A stretch of 64,000 nucleotides of DNA from Mucilaginibacter_A sp050954285 (lineage in GTDB: Bacteria; Bacteroidota; Bacteroidia; Sphingobacteriales; Sphingobacteriaceae). How positions within the stretch are numbered: position 1 is the stretch's first letter; each line of letters begins with the position of its first letter. Made by a program: the position numbers and the translations under genes. This document shows, in pieces, positions 9,016 to 16,111 of this stretch. Location of the stretch: positions 62,001-126,000 of the forward strand of contig JBPBPL010000006.1 of NCBI GenBank assembly GCA_050954285.1. Direction: 5' to 3'. Under the pieces are notes generated by a model, which made no database searches, was not told where the DNA came from, and saw nothing but the letters and a program-made list of their open reading frames with translations.

Positions 9016-10089
9016 ATGTTAGATAAATTAGAAGCGATTAAACAACGCTGGCAAAACGTAGAAACCGAACTGAGCAATCCAGAAGTAACGAATGATATGA
9101 AGCGTTACGCACAGTTAAACCGGGAATATAAAGAATTGGGTAAAGTGGTAGATGAATACACCATTTACCACAATATGGTGAGCAATATTGAAGCTAACCG
9201 GGAGATTTTGCTTATAGAAAAAGACGAAGATTTTAAAGCTATGGCAAAAGCTGAGCTGGAAGAGCTTTTGGTGCAGAAAGAAGAACTGGAAGCCAAGATC
9301 AGATTAATGCTGATTCCGAAAGATCCGGAAGATGCTAAAAATGCTATTTTGGAAATTCGTGGCGGAACGGGTGGTGATGAAGCAGCTATTTTTGCCGGTG
9401 ATTTATTCAGGATGTACACGCGTTTTTTCGAGAAAAAAGGCTGGCAATATGCTATTGTGGATATGACGGAAGGCACAGCAGGTGGATATAAAGAGGTAAT
9501 TATCGAAGTAAACGGTGAGGATGTTTATGGTTTGCTGAAATATGAATCGGGCGTACACCGCGTGCAGCGCGTGCCGGATACGGAAACACAAGGCCGCGTG
9601 CATACTTCGGCCGCCTCAATTGCGGTTTTGCCGGAAGCTGAAGAGGTAGATTTTTATCTGAATCCTGCGGATGTGGACATGCAAACTTCGCGTTCTGGAG
9701 GTGCGGGTGGTCAAAACGTAAATAAAGTGGAAACCAAAGTGCAGTTAACACACCGGCCATCAGGTATGGTGGTAGTTTGCCAGATTGAGCGATCGCAGTT
9801 TGGTAACCGTGAGCGTGCGATGGAGATGTTGCGCAGTAAATTGTATGACATTGAACTACAAAAACACAACGGTGATATTGCTGCCAAACGCAAAACAATG
9901 GTTTCAACCGGCGACCGTTCGGCCAAAATCCGAACGTATAATTATCCGCAAGGGCGTGTAACAGAACATCGTGTTGGTTTAACCATGTACAACCTGCCAG
10001 CCATTATGGATGGTGATATACAGGACATTATAGAAGCTTTGCAGTTTGCTGAAAATGCTGAAAAGTTGCAGGAAGGTTCTACTATTTAA
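9016..10089 (+). CDS. prfA: Peptide chain release factor 1
   Basis: 357 aa, the normal RF1 length. The GGQ loop (SRSGGAGGQNVNKVET, about residues 224-239) triggers peptidyl-tRNA hydrolysis, and HRVQRVPDTETQGRVHTSAASIAVLP is the usual RF1 lead-in. There is no SPF tripeptide and no frameshift site, so it is RF1 (UAA/UAG) rather than RF2. It is followed by a tRNA-Asp gene with its own promoter. Confidence 0.96.
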   Translation: MLDKLEAIKQRWQNVETELSNPEVTNDMKRYAQLNREYKELGKVVDEYTIYHNMVSNIEANREILLIEKDEDFKAMAKAELEELLVQKEELEAKIRLMLIPKDPEDAKNAILEIRGGTGGDEAAIFAGDLFRMYTRFFEKKGWQYAIVDMTEGTAGGYKEVIIEVNGEDVYGLLKYESGVHRVQRVPDTETQGRVHTSAASIAVLPEAEEVDFYLNPADVDMQTSRSGGAGGQNVNKVETKVQLTHRPSGMVVVCQIERSQFGNRERAMEMLRSKLYDIELQKHNGDIAAKRKTMVSTGDRSAKIRTYNYPQGRVTEHRVGLTMYNLPAIMDGDIQDIIEALQFAENAEKLQEGSTI

Positions 10090-10106
10090 TTTTTTTCAAT
10101 AAAATC

Positions 10107-10136
10107 TTGGAATAATCAAAATCAAAGCTATATTTG
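10107..10136 (+). promoter_or_regulatory. Promoter for tRNA-Asp
   Basis: TTG at 10107-10109, a 19-nt spacer, and TATATTTG at 10129-10136. This exactly matches the Bacteroidota primary-sigma consensus, and the tRNA starts 12 nt downstream. Confidence 0.8.
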
Positions 10137-10147
10137 CATCCTCAAAC

Positions 10148-10221
10148 GGAGTGGTAGTTCAGCTGGTTAGAATGCCTGCCTGTCACGCAGGAGGTCGCGG
10201 GTTCGAGTCCCGTCCATTCCG
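10148..10221 (+). tRNA. tRNA-Asp (GTC)
   Basis: 74-nt cloverleaf. Acceptor arms GGAGTGG and CCATTCC pair with one G-T wobble, the anticodon loop CTGTCAC gives GTC for Asp, and the T-arm GGGTTCGAGTCCC is standard. The 3' CCA is not encoded. Confidence 0.96.
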
Positions 10222-10232
10222 CTTTTGAATAT

Positions 10233-10270
10233 TAAAAATCCTTTAAATGACATCATTTAAAGGATTTTTT
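10233..10270 (+). terminator. Intrinsic terminator after tRNA-Asp
   Basis: A stem of AAAAATCCTTTAAATG with its complement around an ACAT loop, then a run of T. Confidence 0.85.
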
Positions 10271-10411
10271 GTTTTCATGACATCCCAAATTATTCATCTT
10301 CACATAATTAAAGAGAATAGTTTTAGCAATCATTGTCAAGATTGCTAAGTATCCCGGATTAAATTATAATAAATTAATCTAAAAATTTATCAGTGTATAT
10401 CTGTCTAAAAC

Positions 10412-10444
10412 AAAAAAAGCACCCGGATATCGGATGCTTTTTTT
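10412..10444 (-). terminator. Intrinsic terminator of the OmpA-family gene
   Basis: On the minus strand AAAAAAAGCATCCG, loop, CGGGTGCTTTTTTT. One U-G wobble favours the minus strand. Its T-rich side also resembles a degraded interspersed-motif copy (ATGCTTTTTTTAT). Confidence 0.85.
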
Positions 10445-10462
10445 ATAAGTATAAATTTAGGA

Positions 10463-11140
10463 TTACTGAGCCGTTTTAGCGTCAGCTTTCATTTTATCAT
10501 TCGCCACAATCACAATTTCCACACGGCGGTTTTGCGCACGGCCGGCTTCAGTGGTGTTATCAGCAATCGGGTCGCCTTCACCTTTTCCTTGTGTGGTTAA
10601 ACGCGAGCCGGAAACGCCGTTTGAAGTAATGGCAGATTTTACCGCATCAGCACGGCGCACCGATAAATCCTGGTTGTATTGTACAGAACCGGTGTTATCC
10701 GTATAACCCACCACCATAATATTGGTATCAGGGTTATTTTGCATTGAAGTAGCCAGATTTTGAAGGTTGGTTGTGGCAGCCGGTTTCAAAGCTGTTTTGT
10801 TAACATCAAACAAAATGCCCGAATCAAATTTTACGATTAAACCTTCACCTTCACGTACTACATCTGCTCCAGGAACGGTTTGTTTGATTTCTGCTGCCTG
10901 ACGGTCCATTTTTCGACCAATAAACGCACCAGCGGTACCGCCAATTGCACCACCAATAATGGCTCCAATAGCTGTATTTCCGGCTTTTCTTCCAATTAAA
11001 GCACCAAGTGTACCACCAGCACCAGCACCAATGGCCGTACCTTTTTGAGTTTTAGTAAACGAGCTGCAACCAGTATTAAATGTTGCGATAAAAGCAAAAG
11101 CTATACAAGTTACGGCTAATTTTTGAGATAGAATTTTCAT
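10463..11140 (-). CDS. OmpA-family peptidoglycan-binding lipoprotein
   Basis: 225 aa. The N-terminal lipobox FNTGC gives a lipidated Cys25. A glycine-zipper membrane segment follows (AIGAGAGGTLGALIGRKAG, about 36-80), then a C-terminal OmpA domain (about 105-215) with the peptidoglycan-binding pattern VVGYTDNTGSVQYNQDLSVRRADAV and RAQNRRVEI. It tethers the outer membrane to the cell wall. The gene is monocistronic with its own terminator. Confidence 0.92.
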   Translation of the reverse strand: MKILSQKLAVTCIAFAFIATFNTGCSSFTKTQKGTAIGAGAGGTLGALIGRKAGNTAIGAIIGGAIGGTAGAFIGRKMDRQAAEIKQTVPGADVVREGEGLIVKFDSGILFDVNKTALKPAATTNLQNLATSMQNNPDTNIMVVGYTDNTGSVQYNQDLSVRRADAVKSAITSNGVSGSRLTTQGKGEGDPIADNTTEAGRAQNRRVEIVIVANDKMKADAKTAQ

Positions 11141-11213
11141 GTTTTACAGTTAATTTTTATAAGGTGAAGTTACAAAGCAGATGCCAAATTAGTTTTAATT
11201 TATATTTGAAGGC

Positions 11214-12026
11214 ATGGAAAACGATAAAAACATCGGCATTTTGGGTTGTGGCTGGCTGGGCTTTCCGCTGGCAAAATGCTTGCTTAATAAGGGCTGGCAG
11301 GTAAAAGGTTCTACCACTATGCCAGCAAAAATTCCGCTATTGCAAATTGCCGGAATTGAAGCTTTTTTGATACAGGCCGATACTGAAATTGGCTTCCAAA
11401 GTTCATTTTTTAATGTAGATATATTGTTCCTCAACATACCGCCATCGCGCAAAACCGGGCAAAACGGGTATCTGGATAAAATGCAAAAATTGCTTACTAC
11501 AATCCAAAAATCAGCTATAAAAAAAGTGGTTTTCATTAGTTCTACGTCTGTTTACGGTGAGGTTTGCCGCGAAGTTACCGAAGCAGAACCAACCGTTCCA
11601 TCCGAACTGGCACAAGCGGAGATGCTGTTTTTATCGGCTAAAAACTTAGCTACAACCGTTATCCGTTTTGGCGGATTATTTGGGCCGGATAGAAATCCAG
11701 GAAGATTTTTTAGGGATAAAAACAGTATTCCAAATGGTTTATCGCCGGTAAATTTGATCCATTTACAGGACTGTTTGGGCTTGATCGAAGCCGTTTTAAA
11801 TCAACCTAAAAACGGGATTTATAATGCTGTTGCGCCAACACATCCAACCAAAAAAGATTTTTACAGCAAAGCCATTTTAAAAATGGGTTTAGCTGCGCCA
11901 GAATTTTTAGAGGAAAAAACAGACTGGAAAATTATTAATCCGCAAAAAATTATGACAGATTTTGATTATAATTTTAAATATCCCGATTTGCTGGCTTGCC
12001 TGGATCATTCAGCTGTTTTTGATTAA
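11214..12026 (+). CDS. NAD(P)-dependent epimerase/SDR (YeeZ-like)
   Basis: 270 aa Rossmann protein. The nucleotide-binding loop IGILGCGWLGFPLA is at residues 7-20, FISSTSVYGE marks the catalytic strand, and FGGLFGPDRNPGRFF is typical of atypical SDR/YeeZ-like epimerases. The substrate is unknown. A TATATTTG box at 11201-11208 lies just before the ATG, so the transcript may be nearly leaderless. Its stop overlaps the stop of the convergent thiamine pyrophosphokinase-like gene. One motif copy is embedded at 11622. Confidence 0.85.
   Translation: MENDKNIGILGCGWLGFPLAKCLLNKGWQVKGSTTMPAKIPLLQIAGIEAFLIQADTEIGFQSSFFNVDILFLNIPPSRKTGQNGYLDKMQKLLTTIQKSAIKKVVFISSTSVYGEVCREVTEAEPTVPSELAQAEMLFLSAKNLATTVIRFGGLFGPDRNPGRFFRDKNSIPNGLSPVNLIHLQDCLGLIEAVLNQPKNGIYNAVAPTHPTKKDFYSKAILKMGLAAPEFLEEKTDWKIINPQKIMTDFDYNFKYPDLLACLDHSAVFD
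11622..11643 (+). repeat. Interspersed motif copy (GT variant) inside the epimerase gene
   Basis: ATGCTGTTTTTATC-GGC-TAAAA, read in the gene as MLFLSAK. The full-length pattern is kept inside coding sequence. Confidence 0.75.
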
Positions 12027-12589
12027 ATATCTTCTGCAATAAACAAAAATGGCTGGGCAAAATTAAGCGTAAAAAAGCCGTCGGCTATAGTTTTGTATTG
12101 ATTTTGGCTGATCTGCTCCAAACCATCAACGCTTAAATTTTGGGGTGGATAGCTTATTTCGATCCGTTCACCAGCCGCTTTCCATTTCTGAAAACCATTT
12201 TTTACCGGATAAATTTTTTGGTTTTGACAGAAAATAACCAGCGTAATTTCTGCTGCAAAAAGCAGGAAATCTGTCATGCTTCTTTTATCGGTAATAATAT
12301 TGACGGCCGGGTATTTTTCGCTAATCAGAAATTGCAAACCGGTTTTTAAGGCATCTTCTTCTACCGGAAAAATCCGCAAATTATCCTGTAGAAAAGCTGA
12401 TTCTGTTTGGCCAAGCAACACATCAAACTTAATTCCTAAACTGTACAGTTTTTCTGCAGAAGCATTGTTTACTAAAACCGTCGGGCTCCATTCCAGCAAC
12501 TGGCCTAAATGTTCCTCATCAAACTCATCCAGACTTAAAATTAGCAAGGCTGGTTCCTGTTTTTCGCGGACAACGTGGTGAGATGACAT
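12023..12589 (-). CDS. Degenerate thiamine pyrophosphokinase homologue
   Basis: 188 aa from the ATG at 12589, which overlaps the stop of the phosphatase gene (TAATG), so translation is coupled. The start MSSHHVVREKQEPALL, then GQLLEWSPTVLV and IKFDVLLG, is how Bacteroidota thiamine pyrophosphokinases (Tnr3 type) look. The family's GDFD metal site reads GQTE here, the Asp-Gln-x-x-TD-x-x-KA segment reads EEDALKTGL, and the later R-x-DH segment reads KRSMTDF. Its place as last gene of the TPP-riboswitch operon supports the family call. I infer it no longer phosphorylates thiamine and may bind thiamine or regulate instead. Confidence 0.7.
   Translation of the reverse strand: MSSHHVVREKQEPALLILSLDEFDEEHLGQLLEWSPTVLVNNASAEKLYSLGIKFDVLLGQTESAFLQDNLRIFPVEEDALKTGLQFLISEKYPAVNIITDKRSMTDFLLFAAEITLVIFCQNQKIYPVKNGFQKWKAAGERIEISYPPQNLSVDGLEQISQNQYKTIADGFFTLNFAQPFLFIAEDI
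12276..12297 (+). repeat. Interspersed motif copy inside the TPK-like gene
   Basis: ATGCTTCTTTTATC-GGTAATAA, antisense to the gene and read as DKRSM. It falls at the segment where the family would have a catalytic Asp-His. Confidence 0.8.
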
Positions 12590-14238
12590 TATCGGATAAC
12601 CTCCGAAATTGGCTGCCCGATGCAACCATTTGGTGCCTGAATGTGCAGTAATGCTGCAACGGTAGCAGCAATATCCGTCATATGAGTTTCTCGGTTGATG
12701 TGCCCGTGCGATATGCCCCAACCCATAAACAGTAGCGGAATGTGAGCATCATAAGGGTTCCAGGTGCCGTGTGTAGTGCCGGTTGCACCGTAGCCAGAAT
12801 ACCAGCCGGGTTTTAAAATGATTTGTATTGTACCGCAACGTTCGCGGTTATAACCGTTGGTAATGCGTTTGCGCAGTTCATCAGGGATGCTGGCTTCCTC
12901 AATATGATCCATATCTACCAGGTTGGCAACGCCATTTTGCTGCTGTAAAAACAGTATGCAATCTTTTTTAATTTCATTTATATCCAGTTTATTATTTTGA
13001 ATAAGCGGGTTGTTCAGGTTCACCTGGTAATTGCTCAGGCCAAGCACTAACTTTTTGGCTTTATATTTAGTTTCGAGATCCTGATTGAGATCTTTCAAAA
13101 TTGTGCTGCCAGGCCATAAACCGGCCGGAATTTCGTGATCCAACAAAAAGTTTGGGTTATGCCCTGCACCATGATCTGCAGAAAGAAAAACTGTGTAATT
13201 GCCTTTGCCAACTTTAGTATCCAGGTAGGTGAAAAAACTGGCCAGATCGCGGTCCAAGCGCAGATAAGTATCTTCCACTTCTACCGAATTTGGCCCGAAC
13301 TGGTGCCCGATATAATCTGTTGACGAAAGGCTGACGGCCAGAAAATCAGTTACCGTATTTTTGCCCAGTTGCTCGTTTTCTACCGCCGCCTTGGCCAGAT
13401 CGAGCGTTAAAGAATTGCCATAAGGCGTAGTACGGATCGAACCCACTCCTTTGGTCATCATTACCGAGGTTTTTACTGGGAAAGTTGGCGTAGCTGTTCC
13501 TGGAAAAGCACCTTCATGTTTGTTGTTGTCAGCCTCGCTTTGCAGGTAAGTTTGGATCGGGTACAGCGTGTTCCAATCCTGTTTCAAATATTTTTGTGCG
13601 AGTTTTTGATCGTTAAAGTTTTTAACCCATTGCGGTAAATCCTTCATGTAATACGTACTCGTGATCCAGTTGCCCGAAACATCATCAAACCAGTAAGCCG
13701 CATTGGCGGTATGCCCGGCCGGCAAAATGCCGCCACGGTCTTTTAGGGCGATACCGATTACTTTAGACCGAAAATTAGTGGCTAAACGAAGCTCATCCGT
13801 AACGGTACTGGCCAGCAGGTTTCGGGGCGACATCTCGCCGGCGTTAGACGAGCTGCCTACTGTTTTTACCGTGCTATCTTCGGTACAATAAATAGATTTT
13901 CCCGTTGCTTGGATAATAAAATCATTCCCAGCAATGCCATGAATTGCCGGCACAGAACCTGTATAAATGCAAGTGTGGCCAGCAGCTGTAACGGTTGGAA
14001 TATAATCAATCAGGGTATTTTCGCAGCTGAAACCTTCATTTAGCATCCGCTTAAAACCTCCGCTCTGGTAGCGGTCGTAATATCGGTACAAGTAATCCCA
14101 GCGCATTTGGTCAACTACTAAACCAATCATTAATTTGGGCCGTGGAAGGGAAGTTGAAGCAGTTACTGAGGTTTTTTTCTGTGCAAAAGAAGTAGTGGCA
14201 AAAGATGCGCACAATAGAAACAGGTATTTAATTTTCAT
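12589..14238 (-). CDS. PafA-like secreted alkaline phosphatase/phosphodiesterase superfamily protein
   Basis: 549 aa. The signal peptide MKIKYLFLLCASFATTSFAQ sends it to the periplasm. KLMIGLVVDQMRWDYLYRYYDRY (about 34-56) holds the first metal Asp, PTVTAAGHTCIYTG carries the Thr nucleophile, and LSADHGAGHNPNFL and THGTWNPYDAHIPLLF carry further metal ligands. This matches the phosphate-irrepressible PafA type of Bacteroidota, which removes phosphate from many monoesters. Its position between thiamine uptake genes and a TPK homologue, under a TPP riboswitch, suggests it dephosphorylates thiamine phosphates before import; that is inference. Confidence 0.88.
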   Translation of the reverse strand: MKIKYLFLLCASFATTSFAQKKTSVTASTSLPRPKLMIGLVVDQMRWDYLYRYYDRYQSGGFKRMLNEGFSCENTLIDYIPTVTAAGHTCIYTGSVPAIHGIAGNDFIIQATGKSIYCTEDSTVKTVGSSSNAGEMSPRNLLASTVTDELRLATNFRSKVIGIALKDRGGILPAGHTANAAYWFDDVSGNWITSTYYMKDLPQWVKNFNDQKLAQKYLKQDWNTLYPIQTYLQSEADNNKHEGAFPGTATPTFPVKTSVMMTKGVGSIRTTPYGNSLTLDLAKAAVENEQLGKNTVTDFLAVSLSSTDYIGHQFGPNSVEVEDTYLRLDRDLASFFTYLDTKVGKGNYTVFLSADHGAGHNPNFLLDHEIPAGLWPGSTILKDLNQDLETKYKAKKLVLGLSNYQVNLNNPLIQNNKLDINEIKKDCILFLQQQNGVANLVDMDHIEEASIPDELRKRITNGYNRERCGTIQIILKPGWYSGYGATGTTHGTWNPYDAHIPLLFMGWGISHGHINRETHMTDIAATVAALLHIQAPNGCIGQPISEVIR

Positions 14239-14340
14239 CCTGAAAGAAGTAGTTTTTCAAGGAGGCTAATATCAGAAATAGAAATTGGTTGGTTTGTGAT
14301 TTTTCTGTTAAGAATGTGAAAGGAAGTTCAAAAGTCGCGG

Positions 14341-15444
14341 CTACTCTAAAAACGTTAGCAAACTATGCTGGCTTGCCGTATGCAAATCGCGCCAAACGCG
14401 GTTAATTTCTGCATCCGGATTGGCGGCCTGCAACCCGCAATAAGGATACAGTTCATCAACAGTTTCCCGGGATTTTTTGGCGAGTAGCCGGCTGGTTTTA
14501 CTTACCTGCTGCAATGCTTCTTTTAGCATGCTTTTTTCATCATCGAGCAAAAACCAGGATTTATTCAGGGCAAAATAAAACTCTTGCCGAAGCCAATTAA
14601 ATTCGGTTTCCAAATTGCGAAACGTGTTTCTTAAAACAGTTTTCTGGTTGATGGAAAGCTTGTTTAAACCAATTTTTTCCTGAAAAATCACTTCTGCCAA
14701 ATCCATAAAATGAATGGCCATGCCGGAAAGATTTGCGGCCAACGTTGCCTCAGCAAGCTGCCTAAAAGGATAACGGTACAATGGCTGCTCCACCAGTGCA
14801 AAATCCGGGTTGATCTTAAAACTTCGATCCGCAGTCACCTTTAAATTATTGATCTCAAACGCATCGCTGCCGGTTCCCATCATGCCCGTATATTTCCAGG
14901 CGGTAATCAGTTTAACATTTTTTTTATCGATAACGAAAGATAAAACCAGTGGCTGGCCGTCATCACCCAAAATAATTTCCTGTGCTTCTTTTACCACACA
15001 ATTTGCGGTAAAATGTGTGGCATGTTGTGCGCCGCTGGCATATTTCCAGCTTCCGTTCAGCACAAAACCATTGCCGGAAATGGTTGCCGTTCCGTTGGAT
15101 GCGCCGCTGCCTGCCAAACAAACTTTAGGATCAGCAAAAATAACCGATGCTTCTTTTATCGGTATAAATCCGCCAAACCAGCCCGCGCCGCTGCACAAGG
15201 TTACCACCCAGCCAACGCTGCCATCGGCCCAGGCCAGGCTTTCTTCCAGTTGCACCATCTCGGGCAATGATTTTTGGTAGTCAGAATACGCTTCCGGAAC
15301 CAGTAACTTAAACCATTGCTGCGCATAAATCAGTTCCAGTTGTTTGGGTTGAAGCAGGCCGGTTGCTTCGGCTTTGGCTGCGCCGGAACGGAGAATTTCG
15401 ATCCATTCGGGTTTTAACAATGCAGATGGATGCGTAATTTTCAT
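14341..15444 (-). CDS. Acyl-CoA dehydrogenase-superfamily flavoprotein (DszC/HsaA-like)
   Basis: 367 aa from the ATG at 15444 (MKITHPSALLKPEW), 1 nt after the PnuT stop. N-terminal helices, a central beta domain (GNGFVLNGSWKYASGAQHATH, about residues 125-145) and a C-terminal helical bundle ending DAEINRVWRDLHTASQHSLL fit the acyl-CoA dehydrogenase superfamily. They are nearest in style to flavin-dependent monooxygenases, not fatty-acid dehydrogenases. No catalytic Glu is obvious. It sits in a thiamine uptake operon, so a role on thiamine or a breakdown product is possible but unproven. Two motif copies lie inside. Confidence 0.75.
   Translation of the reverse strand: MKITHPSALLKPEWIEILRSGAAKAEATGLLQPKQLELIYAQQWFKLLVPEAYSDYQKSLPEMVQLEESLAWADGSVGWVVTLCSGAGWFGGFIPIKEASVIFADPKVCLAGSGASNGTATISGNGFVLNGSWKYASGAQHATHFTANCVVKEAQEIILGDDGQPLVLSFVIDKKNVKLITAWKYTGMMGTGSDAFEINNLKVTADRSFKINPDFALVEQPLYRYPFRQLAEATLAANLSGMAIHFMDLAEVIFQEKIGLNKLSINQKTVLRNTFRNLETEFNWLRQEFYFALNKSWFLLDDEKSMLKEALQQVSKTSRLLAKKSRETVDELYPYCGLQAANPDAEINRVWRDLHTASQHSLLTFLE
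14514..14527 (+). repeat. Interspersed motif core inside the flavoprotein gene
   Basis: ATGCTTCTTTTAGC, antisense to the gene and read as LKEAL. The 3' half is not conserved. Confidence 0.65.
15147..15168 (+). repeat. Interspersed motif copy, near-consensus, inside the flavoprotein gene
   Basis: ATGCTTCTTTTATC-GGTA-TAAA, antisense, read as IPIKEASV. It is identical over 21 bases to the intergenic copy at 1817, which is good evidence that the signal is DNA-level. Confidence 0.9.
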
Positions 15445-15445
15445 T

Positions 15446-16081
15446 TTAATTAATTGGAGCAGAGAGCGGAGCCTGAAGCTTTTTCTGATAGATTTTTTTC
15501 CAATCGAAATATCCAAAAATTGCTACCACAAACAGAAAAATGGTAAGCAAAGCAAACATGGGCAGCTGTTTATAAAACAAAAGCGGCACCGCAAAAAGAT
15601 TAGATACATTTAAAATAACCCAGTTTTCTATTTTACGTCGCGTAAGCAGCCAGGTTCCGGCCCAGGCAGAAGATGAAACAAAAGCATCCCAAACCGGAAC
15701 GTTGGAAGGCGTAAAGTTTTTAAGGATTAAATATAAAACCAGCCATCCCCCAAAAGTAATTGCAGCAGTAACCAACCATTCGTTTTTGGTGGTATAAGTA
15801 ATAGGCACTGGCGGTTCATTGCGTTTCCGCATCCAAAACCACCAGCCGTAAATACTCATCACCACATAGTAAATGTTAAGCAGAGTTTCGGCATAAAGCT
15901 TCGCCTCCAGCAATAAAACGATGGAAAGCGCGGTGCCAATTAATCCCGCAGGATACAGCAAAACGTTGTTCTTTTTCGCCAGTAAAACTTCGGCTATGCC
16001 AAAAAACACGGCAAACCATTGCAGCCAGCCGGTTTCTTTCAGTTGTTCTACAAGCAGTTGCAACCAGTTGTGAAGGTTCAT
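15446..16081 (-). CDS. pnuT: PnuT/PnuC-family thiamine permease
   Basis: 211 aa with about seven membrane segments. VVMSIYGWWFWMRKRNEPP is the PnuC-family WGWWxW-type signature (about residues 73-91), followed by the usual short basic loop. PnuC proteins carry vitamins such as nicotinamide riboside by facilitated diffusion. Those under TPP riboswitches next to a TonB receptor are called PnuT and carry thiamine. The gene starts 25 nt after the receptor stop, with a motif copy in the gap. Confidence 0.9.
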   Translation of the reverse strand: MNLHNWLQLLVEQLKETGWLQWFAVFFGIAEVLLAKKNNVLLYPAGLIGTALSIVLLLEAKLYAETLLNIYYVVMSIYGWWFWMRKRNEPPVPITYTTKNEWLVTAAITFGGWLVLYLILKNFTPSNVPVWDAFVSSSAWAGTWLLTRRKIENWVILNVSNLFAVPLLFYKQLPMFALLTIFLFVVAIFGYFDWKKIYQKKLQAPLSAPIN

Positions 16082-16088
16082 TTTGCTG

Positions 16089-16111
16089 ATGCTGTTTTTA
16101 TCAACCTAAAA
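16089..16111 (+). repeat. Interspersed motif copy (GT variant), across a stop codon
   Basis: ATGCTGTTTTTATC-AAC-CTAAAA, between the receptor and pnuT. It includes the receptor stop codon (TAG on the minus strand). Confidence 0.85.

Noticed and set aside
12276..12581. Plus-strand ORF of 101 codons opposite the TPK-like gene
   Set aside because: It lies antisense to a well-supported gene, has no ribosome-binding context, and resembles no family. Treated as a shadow.
14810..15280. 156-codon plus-strand ORF inside the flavoprotein gene
   Set aside because: Antisense to a gene with clear family signatures; its composition is typical of reverse-frame translation.
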